A stretch of DNA of 7,970 bases from Planctomycetia bacterium (GCA_025356615.1 JANXSH010000466.1:1-7970), one strand, 5' to 3'; shown: positions 1 to 7,800, numbered from the stretch's first letter. Made by a program: numbers and translations. The notes: generated from the sequence alone by a model not told the origin.

Positions 1-192
1 TAATGGGGGGTAAGCCGATTTCGCCACCCGTCCCCGACGGCCCTCGGAATCTCGTGTACGCAAACCATTGTGATGGGGCGAATTATGGCATGGAAACGGT
101 TGCCAATTACTTGCCACTGCAAAGCGTGTCTTGGCCTTACCAGACCGGAAGATGATCCGATAACTCTCGTTGCGTTCCTGAAGTGCCGCCAT
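1..192 (-). CDS. N-terminal part of a putative tyrosine-type site-specific integrase (partial, possibly degenerate)
   Basis: An open frame starts with ATG at 190-192 on the minus strand and stays open for 64 codons to the window edge. It begins MAALQERNESYRIIFR, resembling from memory the short beta-stranded N-terminus of many planctomycete phage-type integrases (pattern M-A-x-L-x-x-R-N-x-S-Y-R-x-x-F-R). From about residue 22 the expected continuation (a further strand, then an Ala/Glu-rich helix) is not recognisable; the rest is basic, low-complexity-looking sequence. No catalytic R-H-R-Y residues fall inside the window. A strong Shine-Dalgarno at 197-202 supports the start. Either only the head of the gene survives here, or a divergent gene continues to the left. 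The frame points away from the inverted-repeat element at 225-361. The recognition is from pattern memory, so confidence is moderate for the reading frame start and lower for function. Confidence 0.4.
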   Translation of the reverse strand, partial: MAALQERNESYRIIFRSGKAKTRFAVASNWQPFPCHNSPHHNGLRTRDSEGRRGRVAKSAYPPL

Positions 193-208
193 GTTGCCTC
201 CTGGCAAC
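193..208 (-). promoter_or_regulatory. Shine-Dalgarno held inside a small perfect hairpin, before the integrase-like start
   Basis: On the minus strand AGGAGG (197-202) lies 4 nt before the ATG at 192. The same bases belong to a perfect 6-bp stem: GTTGCC (193-198) pairs with GGCAAC (203-208) around a 4-nt loop. The hairpin would partly occlude the ribosome binding site, which could keep recombinase translation low. The stem and the SD are directly visible; the regulatory role is inference. Confidence 0.4.
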
Positions 209-224
209 GCCACCGCAGCCTTAG

Positions 225-255
225 AGTCTGTTTTGATATAAATTAGCTGGAAAAC
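225..255 (+). repeat. Left arm of the 31-bp inverted repeat
   Basis: This arm matches the reverse complement of 331-361 at 29 of 31 positions. Its inner end, GAAAAC, pairs with GTTTTC at 331-336. Confidence 0.85.
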
Positions 256-330
256 AGAATATAATTCGTTCTGGGCGACAGAACTGACCTGAATCTGCTC
301 AAGTTGCCGGTACTTCCACACCGACTTGTC

Positions 331-361
331 GTTTTCTAGCTTATTTATATCAAAACAGACT
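331..361 (-). repeat. Right arm of the 31-bp inverted repeat
   Basis: This arm matches the reverse complement of 225-255 at 29 of 31 positions. The recognisable esterase-like coding sequence begins within a few bases of its outer end, so this is the junction with the truncated gene. Confidence 0.85.
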
Positions 362-453
362 TTTGCCACTACTACGGTATCGCGATCTGGTTCAACCGCA
401 TCGGCAAGGCGATGGGCGAGGCGATGCTGGAACTCCTCGCGGAGGCGAAATGA
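362..453 (+). pseudogene. Truncated C-terminal tail of a sialate-O-acetylesterase-like (SASA/DUF303) protein
   Basis: In the frame ending at TGA 451-453 the codons read HYYG followed by IAIWFNRIGKAMGEAML and ELLAEAK. This is the form of the last amphipathic helix of SASA/SGNH esterases, where an H-Y-x-G segment near the catalytic histidine is followed by a GKAM(x)EAML helix. The downstream gene has the same feature (GKAMVKLL, residues 600-607), and the two share the 13-base run GGCAAGGCGATGG (403-415 and 2301-2313) in the same codon phase. Everything upstream of this tail is missing and is replaced by the inverted-repeat element. No start codon or ribosome binding site is available, so it is a gene remnant. 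The frame differs from that of the gene starting at 504, and the two are 50 bp apart, so they were probably consecutive paralogous genes before the insertion. Confidence 0.55.
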
Positions 454-494
454 GTGTCACGATCGACGGAGTGGATCTCTACACCGGACGAGAT

Positions 495-499
495 GAGGA
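495..499 (+). promoter_or_regulatory. Ribosome binding site that decides the start at 504
   Basis: GAGGA lies 4 nt before ATG 504. It fixes the start of the three-domain protein at the codon that gives a signal peptide, rather than at TTG 363 far upstream. No convincing promoter was found; if the gene once shared a transcript with the truncated neighbour, the insertion at 225-361 may have changed its expression. Confidence 0.5.
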
Positions 500-503
500 A
501 CCG

Positions 504-3005
504 ATGAAACGACTGAGTCTTGGGTCTGCCTTGCTTGGATGCCTACTCTTCGCGATCCCGGTAGCCGGGCAACCGACACCAGAGCAGGCCAACGTAGAGT
601 TGGAACGCAACCTCCGCTGGATGCTCCAGCGCGAACGCGACCGGGCCGCCAAGCTCCGGACCGGGCCGAAGTCCGTCCCACGCGAGCGCGTCGGTGTCTT
701 TGCCGACTCAGGGGTCTGGCACGTCGGGGCGAAGTCCATCGTCGCCCTGCTCGAGGCGAATCGGATCCCCTGTCGGGTGTTGGATCGGTCCCTCCTCACC
801 GAGGAGGGTCTCGAAGGGCTGGAGGCGATCGTCCTTCCGGGAGGGTGGGCACCGTCGCAGTGGGGCGCGGCCGGGGACGGGGGGCTGGCGGCGATCCGCA
901 AGTTCGTCGAGAAGGGGGGCCGCTGCCTCGGCATCTGCGCCGGTGCCTATCTTCTCGCGCATACGGTTCGGTACGACGACAAGGAGCATCGGTATCCCCT
1001 CGGGCTGTTCGACGGCGTCGCCCGTGGCCCGGTGGCGGGGCTGGCCGAGTACCCCAAACCCGGATCGGTGAAACTGAGCGTCACCGAGGCCGGAACGAAA
1101 CGCGGGCTGGCGACCATCGATTCGGACACGTTCTACTACAGCGGCGGGCCGTGCTTCCAGAAGGGAACCGACATCACGGTCCTCGCCCGCTATCCCCAAG
1201 GGGACGCCGCCGCGATCGCCCGCCGCCACGGCAAGGGCGAAGTCGTCCTGATCGGTGCCCACCTGGAACGGCCCGCCCCGCCGAAAGGCGATGACGCACC
1301 GGAGCCGAAGGTCTCTGCCGCCCTGTTGCGTGCCCTGCTGTTCCCCGCTGATCCCCGGCACATCGAGAAGATCGACGACATCAAGCGAATCGTCGAGCAG
1401 CCGAAACGCCACGCGAAGGATCCCGTCCGCGCAGCCGACCCACCGAAGCCGGTGAAAGTCTTCATCCTGGCCGGGCAGTCGAACATGGAAGGGCCAGCGG
1501 TCGCGGATCTCGACGGCAAGGACTACAACAACGGGAAGGGTACGCTGAAGGCCCTGCTGAAGGATCCCACCAAGGCCAAACTCGTAAAGCACCTCGTGAA
1601 CGAGAAAGGGCAGTGGACGGTGCGCAAGGACGTTTGGGTGTGGTATCAGCCCGAGAAGGAACCTCTGAAAGCGGGACCGCTCGCGCTCGGGTTCACGCCT
1701 TACGCGGGCAAGCACCACTTGGGCCCCGAACTACAGTTCGGCCACGTCCTGGGCGATCATATCGGCGGCCAGGTTCTGCTCATCAAGACCGCGTGGGGCG
1801 GCAAGAGCCTCTCCAAGGACTTCCGTCCCCCAAGTTCCGGCGGAGAGGTCGGGCCGTACTACAAGAAGATGCTGGCGGATGTCCGCAAGGCGCTCGCGGA
1901 CCTGAAGTCCGACTTCGAGGGCTACGACGGCCAGGGATACGAGCTGGCGGGGTTCGTCTGGTATCACGGCTGGAACGATGGCGTCGATCCGAAGAAGGCG
2001 GTGCCGGAGTACGAGCAGAATCTGGTGAACCTGATCAAGGACGTGCGCAAGGATTTGAAGGCACCGAAACTGCCCTTCGTCATCGGCGAGATGACTGGGC
2101 CTTGGGTGAAGGCTCCCGGAGCATGGGACACCCTCCGAAAGGCCCAGGCCAGTGCGGCGACGAAGGCGGAGTTCAAGGGCACGGTGGCCTTCGTTCCGAC
2201 GCGCGACTTCGTCCGTCGGGCCGAGGACTCTCCGCACCCCGGCCACGGGCACCACGAGTTCGGCAACGCGGAGACCTACGTCCTCGTCGGTGACGCCCTG
2301 GGCAAGGCGATGGTGAAGCTGCTCGCGCCGAAGAAATCGGCTGGCCCCGCCAAGCCGAAGTCGCATACGGTCAAGAAGATCGAAGGCTGGACCGTCCGGG
2401 TCGATGACCGTCTGCTCGAGGGGCCGGATGACGAACTGGGGACTCGCGCGCTCCGCTTCCTCGAAGGGAAGTTGAGCGACATCAAGGCCGTGTTGCCCGA
2501 GGACAAGGTCGAGAAGCTCCAGGCGGTCACGATCGTTCTGGACCTGACGCACGGCACGCTCGGCCCGATGCAGTACCACCCCAGCGCCGACTGGCTGAAG
2601 GCAAACGGCTATTCGCCCGACCTGGCGAAATGCGTCCACCTCCCGCGTGCGGCCGACCTGCCCACGCGGCGGAACATCAACGAGCAGCCCTGGGTGATCC
2701 TCCACGAACTGGCCCACGCCTACCACGACCAGGTACTCGGTTTCGAGGAGCCGAGGATCAAGGAGGCTTACGAGAAGTACAAGAAGAGTGGCCGGGGCGA
2801 AAAGGCGCTGCTCTACAATGGCCAGCGGGTCAGGCACTACGCGCTGACCAACCATAAGGAGTTCTTCGCCGAGATGACGGAAGCCTACTTCGGCGTCAAC
2901 GACTTCTTCCCGTTCAACCGTGCTGAAATGAAAGAGGCCGAGCCGGAGATCCTTTCCTTGATGTCGATCATCTGGGAGTCGCCGCCGAAGAAAGAGAAAC
3001 GGTGA
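504..3005 (+). CDS. Exported three-domain protein: GATase1-like (BPL_N) + SASA/SGNH esterase + HExxH metallopeptidase-like
   Basis: An 833-residue protein. Residues 1-22 form a signal peptide (MKR, a hydrophobic stretch, then P-V-A-G before Q23), so it likely acts in the periplasm or outside. Residues ~58-283 resemble the BPL_N/class I glutamine-amidotransferase fold: VLPGG, the nucleophile elbow CLGICAGAYLLA with Cys145, and a closing GAHLE with His253 and Glu255, a plausible Cys-His-Glu triad. Residues ~318-608 are a SASA (DUF303, CE6-like) SGNH esterase: GQSNMEG with Ser326, TAWGGKSL, WYHGWND with Asn491, and the H-rich block at 578-590 ending HHEFGNAE with the probable catalytic His583/His584. 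This family removes acetyl groups from sugars. After a Lys/Pro-rich linker, residues ~625-833 carry HELAHAYHD (His734, Glu735, His738) and FFAEMTEAYFG (Glu790/Glu793), the layout of a gluzincin zinc peptidase related to anthrax-lethal-factor-like domains. Substrates are unknown; glycan or glycoprotein turnover is inferred. The domain fusion is the odd feature. Confidence is high for the gene and esterase, moderate for the other activities. Confidence 0.85.
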   Translation: MKRLSLGSALLGCLLFAIPVAGQPTPEQANVELERNLRWMLQRERDRAAKLRTGPKSVPRERVGVFADSGVWHVGAKSIVALLEANRIPCRVLDRSLLTEEGLEGLEAIVLPGGWAPSQWGAAGDGGLAAIRKFVEKGGRCLGICAGAYLLAHTVRYDDKEHRYPLGLFDGVARGPVAGLAEYPKPGSVKLSVTEAGTKRGLATIDSDTFYYSGGPCFQKGTDITVLARYPQGDAAAIARRHGKGEVVLIGAHLERPAPPKGDDAPEPKVSAALLRALLFPADPRHIEKIDDIKRIVEQPKRHAKDPVRAADPPKPVKVFILAGQSNMEGPAVADLDGKDYNNGKGTLKALLKDPTKAKLVKHLVNEKGQWTVRKDVWVWYQPEKEPLKAGPLALGFTPYAGKHHLGPELQFGHVLGDHIGGQVLLIKTAWGGKSLSKDFRPPSSGGEVGPYYKKMLADVRKALADLKSDFEGYDGQGYELAGFVWYHGWNDGVDPKKAVPEYEQNLVNLIKDVRKDLKAPKLPFVIGEMTGPWVKAPGAWDTLRKAQASAATKAEFKGTVAFVPTRDFVRRAEDSPHPGHGHHEFGNAETYVLVGDALGKAMVKLLAPKKSAGPAKPKSHTVKKIEGWTVRVDDRLLEGPDDELGTRALRFLEGKLSDIKAVLPEDKVEKLQAVTIVLDLTHGTLGPMQYHPSADWLKANGYSPDLAKCVHLPRAADLPTRRNINEQPWVILHELAHAYHDQVLGFEEPRIKEAYEKYKKSGRGEKALLYNGQRVRHYALTNHKEFFAEMTEAYFGVNDFFPFNRAEMKEAEPEILSLMSIIWESPPKKEKR

Positions 3006-3256
3006 CGGCCTAGTGCCGCCTTTCCCTGCCGACATCTTGCCCTCTGACCGTCACGGTTTCGCGAATTTTGCCGATGGTGTTCGAGGGAATGCCGCAGGCA
3101 AGAAGCGCCCCGCAGAGCGTGGCAGTCGAACGGATCGAGCAACCGAACCTGGAGGCGGATGACTGACATCAAACCGAAACGGAGTGCGGCCGGTAAATCC
3201 TCACAGCTGGGCGGTCCGAACATGCCGTCGGCACCCGATCATCGAAGACAACAGGC
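3006..3256. other. Convergent intergenic region, no confident gene
   Basis: This 251-bp stretch separates two genes whose 3' ends face each other. I find no strong terminator: CGGC/GCCG at 3006-3018 is a 4-bp stem without a U-tract, and ACCGT-C-ACGGT at 3047-3057 has too small a loop. A minus-strand frame is open from 3168 to a TAG at 3010-3012 (52 codons, no ATG) and contains GIPSNTIGKIRETVTVRG, which reads like protein but matches nothing I can name; it may be a gene relic. A 39-codon plus-strand frame (3159-3278) starts after GGAGG but runs into the opposite gene's 3' end and looks like chance. Confidence 0.6.
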
Positions 3257-4852
3257 TCAGTCCTCCGCCCGCATGTAGGAGTGAGCGAACGGGTTCTCCT
3301 CCTGCTGACGTGCCAACGCCTGCACCTCACCGGGGTAAGAGAACTTCGGCCACTGCTCGAAAGACAGGCCGTCGGCGACGGCGAGAAAGGGCAGCCGGTC
3401 ATCTAGTGCGGGGAGGCCTGTCGCGCCGACCGCCTTGAGGTTGATCGGTCGGTGCCATTCGACCGGGGTCGGAGCCGAACTGAGGTTGAACCGGGCCGGC
3501 ACTCTATCCGCTTCGATCGCTCTGGCCAGACTCGCCCGGTGGAAGCCACCGCCCGTGAGGATTACGGTCAGGCTCCGCCAAAGGTCGATCGCCGCCAGCC
3601 CGTTATTCTTGTCCTTGGAGTACCCCTCGTTGAAAGCGATGCGCCACCCCCGCGCGAGGTGTTCGATGAGTTGGCGCTCGCCGACCGCGTGTTCCGCGCT
3701 GAGGGCCGAATGATCGAAGTCGTTCTTCTCGAATCGGTCACCACCCAGTTCCATCGTCACGTCATGGTAGCAGATGATGCTGGGCTTGCCGTCAATGATG
3801 CGGATGAGGCTGACCGAGAACTCGGTCGTCCCCGCCCCCATGTCGGCCATCAGGTGCATCCCCCCCTGCCACCGCGGGTCTTGGGCCCGGGAGACGATAG
3901 GAGCTAATGTCTCCGGCCGGATGCGATAGAACGCCTCCCGGTCGCGCTCCACCGGGTTGACGTCCCACCCGGCCTCCAGCAGTTTCTCGAGCCGAGGCCT
4001 CAGTGCCGCCCAGTCAACACCCTGCCCGACGGCGACCGACTCGGCGCCGAAGGTCGCCTCGTAGGCCGCACCGACAACGGTCTCGTATCGCGCCCGGAGG
4101 ACGGGGTTCTCAGCGTGGTCCATCGGTGCTGGGACGTTCACGAAAACGGTGCGGGCGGACCCGAGCGTGTCCTTGACCCGCCCCAACACCCAGGCGAGGT
4201 ACGCGGCAACGAGAAGGTCGGGATTCGTGCCAATCGGGTAAGAGTTCCTCTCAGCCACCCCCTGCCGTAGCAGATCGACCTTCAGGGAGCGGAACAGCTC
4301 GCCGTCTGCCATTTCGAGGGCGCGCCGACCGAAGTAGAGCCGGTTGTTCGACATCCGGACGAGCGACGGTAGCGCGAACGGCGGGCAGTGGGCTTTGCCT
4401 GGCTCGTCCAGGAAGAGGACCGACGCCTGGGGCTGGAGCTGGTTGCGAGCCCGCAGGACCAGCTTCGTCGAGTGGGTGCCGAAGTCCAGTCCGAGCGTCA
4501 CCCGGCCAGTCGGGAAGTCGCGCGGCAAGGTGATCCTCCGGTCCGAACCCCCGTTTAAGGCTGTCTGTAACGGGCCTATCGGGGAGGGGGCAGGTGCCGA
4601 GTCCGCCATGCGACCCCGAATCCTCTCTCCGAGGCTGCTCGGGCGCGGCGGGGTGGCCGGTGTTGCCGAGGGAATGGGCACACCAGCCTTCGGCTCGGGC
4701 GGGCTGGCGGGCGACTCCCGCACTAGGGCCATCAGCACCGCCTCAAGTCTCTTGATTTCTTCTTTCAGTCCAGTGATGGTCCGGCGGACGCCGTCGGCCA
4801 CCACCTCCCACCAGGGGGCATGGCCGTTCGGACTTTCTTTGCTCTGGGGCAT
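3257..4852 (-). CDS. Hsp70/actin-fold ATPase without a peptide-binding domain
   Basis: A 531-residue cytoplasmic protein. The actin/Hsp70 ATPase core occupies about residues 117-500: phosphate-1 motif LGLDFGTHSTKLV (123-130 is DFGTHSTK), a connect-1-like strand VFVNVPAP (236-243), phosphate-2 motif MADMGAGTTEF (335-345) and the adenosine motif ILTGGG (431-436). It belongs to the Hsp70/StbA/MreB superfamily; the two phosphate motifs mean it should bind and hydrolyse ATP. Canonical DnaK is about 640 residues with a beta-sandwich peptide-binding domain and lid after the ATPase; here the chain ends soon after the core, so it is not a normal chaperone. The N-terminus has a short predicted helical coiled-coil segment (~27-45, GLKEEIKRLEAVLMAL) and a Pro/Ala/Ser-rich linker (~48-95), suggesting a tethered partner-binding head. 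It begins 24 bp after the SNF2-family gene's stop, with GAGGA 6 nt before the ATG, so the two are very likely co-transcribed and functionally linked. Role unknown. Confidence 0.85.
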   Translation of the reverse strand: MPQSKESPNGHAPWWEVVADGVRRTITGLKEEIKRLEAVLMALVRESPASPPEPKAGVPIPSATPATPPRPSSLGERIRGRMADSAPAPSPIGPLQTALNGGSDRRITLPRDFPTGRVTLGLDFGTHSTKLVLRARNQLQPQASVLFLDEPGKAHCPPFALPSLVRMSNNRLYFGRRALEMADGELFRSLKVDLLRQGVAERNSYPIGTNPDLLVAAYLAWVLGRVKDTLGSARTVFVNVPAPMDHAENPVLRARYETVVGAAYEATFGAESVAVGQGVDWAALRPRLEKLLEAGWDVNPVERDREAFYRIRPETLAPIVSRAQDPRWQGGMHLMADMGAGTTEFSVSLIRIIDGKPSIICYHDVTMELGGDRFEKNDFDHSALSAEHAVGERQLIEHLARGWRIAFNEGYSKDKNNGLAAIDLWRSLTVILTGGGFHRASLARAIEADRVPARFNLSSAPTPVEWHRPINLKAVGATGLPALDDRLPFLAVADGLSFEQWPKFSYPGEVQALARQQEENPFAHSYMRAED

Positions 4853-4857
4853 GGGGG

Positions 4858-4863
4858 TTCCTC
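4858..4863 (-). promoter_or_regulatory. Ribosome binding site of the Hsp70-like gene
   Basis: GAGGAA on the minus strand lies 5 nt before ATG 4852, inside the 24-bp gap after the upstream stop. There is no room for a separate promoter or terminator in the gap, so the gene depends on the upstream transcript. Confidence 0.6.
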
Positions 4864-4876
4864 GAAAGTTTGTCGT

Positions 4877-7800
4877 TCAGTTCTCGCTCCGGGTGACGCG
4901 CACGAAGCAGACGGCCAGAGGCTCGGTCAGTCGGCAACTCGCCTCCCGCAGTCGCTCCAAGTTCCCGAGCTGCTGCTGGAACTGCGATTCGGCCTTCGTA
5001 AGTTGGGCCTCCATCAGCGGCAGCACCTTCGTCCGCTCGCGCTGCCGGGCCGTCTCCAGTCGGGCTGTCTTGATCTTCCGTACATGGACGTACTCCGCCT
5101 CCACCTGGCTGCGACGGCGGGCATACAGAGCCTGGTTCTCGTCCTTCTCAGACGACCGGAGCGACTGGCTCCGGCGCAGCGCCTCCGCGCGCATCGCCGC
5201 CCACGTCGCCGCCAACAGAGGGCGGCTCGGGGCCGTATCGTCCCACTCCAGCCCCCGCTCCAAGACGAGATGCAGCAGACGCTCGCCGTCCTCCGCCGCC
5301 AGCACCGCCCCGGCCTGCTCGGACCAGGCGACCGGCTCCAGCACCCGACGGGCGCGTATGCTCTCGACGATGTGGCAGTAGACGAGGATGAAGTAGTCCC
5401 CCGCCGATAGCCCCTCGTCCTCGCCGGGACCGAGCGGCAGGACGCCGCAGGCGGCCCTGGCGTGGACGTTGTCTAGTTGCTCGCGTACCGCCTCGACGCC
5501 CGCCCGCATCAGCGGGTGCGAGACGTTTACCAGATCGACATCGGGGTCGTTGAAGGCCCGTTCGCCGTCGAAGCAGAACCGCAGGACATCGCCCCCCGAC
5601 CGCCAGACCCACGGCCGATCCGGTGGGGCGGCCCGCTGCACGTCACGCCGCAGATCATCCGTCAGCCGCAGGTTGTAGATTCCCTCCGGCTCCTCCCACA
5701 GCCGGGCCGAGGGGTGCCGACCCTGGACGTACCCCTGGATGACCGCGAGCATCGGCCGTTCGCTGACGTAGCGCCCAAGTCGGCTCACCCGCCGTAACTG
5801 GTCCTTGAGGTACTCCTCGTGGCCGAATAGGTGGCCGACGTTCTGCTCGAGGTGGGAAAGATCGACGCGGCGACGCTCGATCGCCCGCGCCGCCTCTTCC
5901 ACCCGCTGCTCCGCCTCGTCCGGGTTGAGCCGTCCGCTGACGTAGTCGCGCTGGAGCTCACTGATTTGCTCGCCGAGGATCGCCTCCAACTGCCCGAGAC
6001 TATGCTCGAACAGCCCTATCCGCTGGTACAACTTCGCCAGGATCCGCTCCTCCACGGTCCCCTCCGCGACGAGCGTGAGGATCGTGAGGACCGGGTGCTT
6101 CTGCCCGAAACGGTCGATCCGGCCGATCCGCTGCTCGACGACCATGGGATTCCACGGCAGGTCGTAGTTGACCAGGTGGTGGCAGAATTGGAAGTCCAGC
6201 CCCTCGCTGCCGACCTCCGTCGAGACCAACACCCGCACGGACGGGTCATCCTTGAACCGCCCCATCCGCCGACCGCGCTCGTCGTGTTCGGGCCGCTTCG
6301 GGTCCGACGGGACATCACCCGCGATCCGCAACGTGGAGTAACCGGAGGCGTTGAGCATTCGCTCCAGGTAGCGAGAGGTGCCGACGAAATAGGTGAAGAT
6401 CAGAACTTTCGCGCCTGGATCCTCGACATCGATGTTCCTCATCTGCTCCAGTAGGAAGGCGAATTTAGAGTCCCCAGCAGGTGCCGGAATCGCCCTGCGG
6501 GCCGGCTGCGGCTCAGCCGCCGTGATCCCCTCCAGTTCCGAGGGCGGGATGTCCGACACCTCGGGGTCGTCCTCCAGGGCGACCGGGTCGCCGACGGCGA
6601 GCAGTGCGGCCGGCAGACAACTGGCCGCCTGGCGGGCACGCTGCACCTCGCCGATGCTCATCGGCGAGCCGACCCAGCCGAGGCGACCGGCCCCGGTCAC
6701 CAGGCGGCGGTACGCGGCGTCCTCCTCGTCGGACCAACGGAAGGTCAGGACGGGCGCTCGCCGGACGGCGGCGAACTCCTGCACGTCGCGCTTCCTGGTG
6801 CGGGTGATGATCGACGACAGCGGGTGGAGATCCTGCGTCCGCCGCTCCAGTTCGACCCACCCCTGGGTGTCGGCCGGGCCCGGTCCACCCAGGGCGCGGA
6901 TCACTTGCGCCGCCACCGGGTCGCGCCTTTCCGGCGGCACCCCCTCCTCGAACAGCGGCAGCAGCAGGTCTCGGGCCTCCCTTAGCCCCCCGCCGCGCAC
7001 CCGCAGCGCCGCCTCGTGGACGTCTTTGTACAGCCGCAGCCGCTCGTCGAAGACGTTGGGATCGACGAACTCGGCCGGCCTCAGCGCCTGTAGCAGCGTG
7101 AACAGATCCCGGCTGCCGAGGTGCAGCGGGGTGGCGGTGAGCAGCAAGACGGCCTCGGCGGCCTCGCACACTTCGCGCAACATTTGGGATGTCTGCGAGG
7201 AGGGGTTGCGGGCGTGGTGCGCCTCGTCCACTATCACCATCCCGACGCTGCCCAGTTCGCCCAGGAACTGCCCGCGCAGGTCGCCGTTCCGTAGGGTCTG
7301 CATCGACACCACCGCCCGCAACTGACCCCGGCCCTGGTTGCGGCGGAGCTTGCCCAGGAACTCCTGGATCTCGTGCCGGGCCATGATATCGAAGTCCTGA
7401 CCGAACTTCCGGCCCATCTCATCGCGCCACTTCTCCCGTAGGCGGGAGGGGCAGACGATCAGCACCCGGTCCAGCGGCTGGCGGGCCTCCAGTTCGGCGA
7501 GGATCAGCCCAGCCTCGATCGTCTTGCCGAGACCGACCTCGTCGGCGATCAGCAGCCGCCGGTCGTGCGACTCCAGCAGCTTCAGCAGCGGCTTGTACTG
7601 GAACGCCTCGAAGAGAACGCGCTGAGCGCGGAAGGCGTAGAGGGTGTTCTGGTTGGCGTTCGTAATCCGCTCGACCGCGAGAGCGGAGCGAAACGCCTGC
7701 ATCCGACCCCAGCGGCCGGCCGCCGCGAGCGCATCGAGAGATTCCCCCGCAGCGTTCAGTTCCTCGAGATCCTCCTCGACCACCGTATCGACCCGCCGGT

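Larger units (their letters stand above)
225..361. mobile_element. 137-bp AT-rich element with 31-bp terminal inverted repeats (MITE-like or deleted IS)
   Basis: The outer 31 bp at each end are inverted copies of each other with only 2 mismatches (positions 244 and 249 of the left arm). The outermost bases are AGTCTGTTTTGATATAAA on the left and their complement on the right. The unit is markedly more AT-rich than the surrounding DNA. It has no reading frame long enough for a transposase. The interior carries a smaller perfect hairpin, GTTCTG/CAGAAC, at 268-284. Flanks differ (an integrase-like start on the left, the tail of an esterase-like gene on the right) and I see no target-site duplication, which fits either an old insertion or recombination between two elements. 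It could be a MITE mobilised in trans, an IS reduced to its ends, or arm sites used by the neighbouring recombinase. The repeats are certain; the element class is not. Confidence 0.65.

Noticed and set aside
14..33. Minus-strand TGGCGAAATCGGC resembling the D-arm of a tRNA-Leu, as a possible integration site
   Set aside because: The match stops where the D-stem should close, no anticodon or T-arm can be placed before the edge, and the neighbouring bases do not form an acceptor stem within view.
1..361. Integron-type arrangement (integrase diverging from a palindromic site with captured genes)
   Set aside because: No attC-like core or cassette boundary is seen, the adjacent plus-strand sequence is a truncated gene tail rather than a whole cassette, and the integrase identity itself is incomplete.
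363..503. Upstream TTG start at 363 giving a longer form of the three-domain protein
   Set aside because: It would put 47 unrelated residues before a clear signal peptide, has no ribosome binding site, and begins inside the coding remnant that reads in a different frame. ATG 504 has GAGGA at 4 nt.
513..542. Lipobox-like LLGC in the signal peptide (residues 10-13)
   Set aside because: The cysteine comes too early after the basic start and is followed by more hydrophobic residues, so ordinary cleavage near residue 22 is more likely than a lipoprotein anchor.
3006..3018. CGGC-CTAGT-GCCG hairpin as a terminator after the three-domain gene
   Set aside because: A 4-bp stem with no following run of T is too weak to call as an intrinsic terminator.
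504..3035. Long minus-strand open frames (708-1718, 1731-3035) opposite the three-domain gene
   Set aside because: They are shadows of GC-rich codon usage on the other strand; none has recognisable motifs and all conflict with a gene showing intact domain motifs.
3159..3278. 39-codon plus-strand ORF with GGAGG in front
   Set aside because: Only 3 nt separate the SD-like bases from the ATG, the product is low-complexity, and its end overlaps the opposite gene's 3' end.
4344..5381. Plus-strand frame of 345 codons spanning the junction of the two minus-strand ATPase genes
   Set aside because: Ser/Arg-rich low-information translation with no motif; it crosses the 24-bp gap and both genes, which carry unambiguous ATPase motifs.
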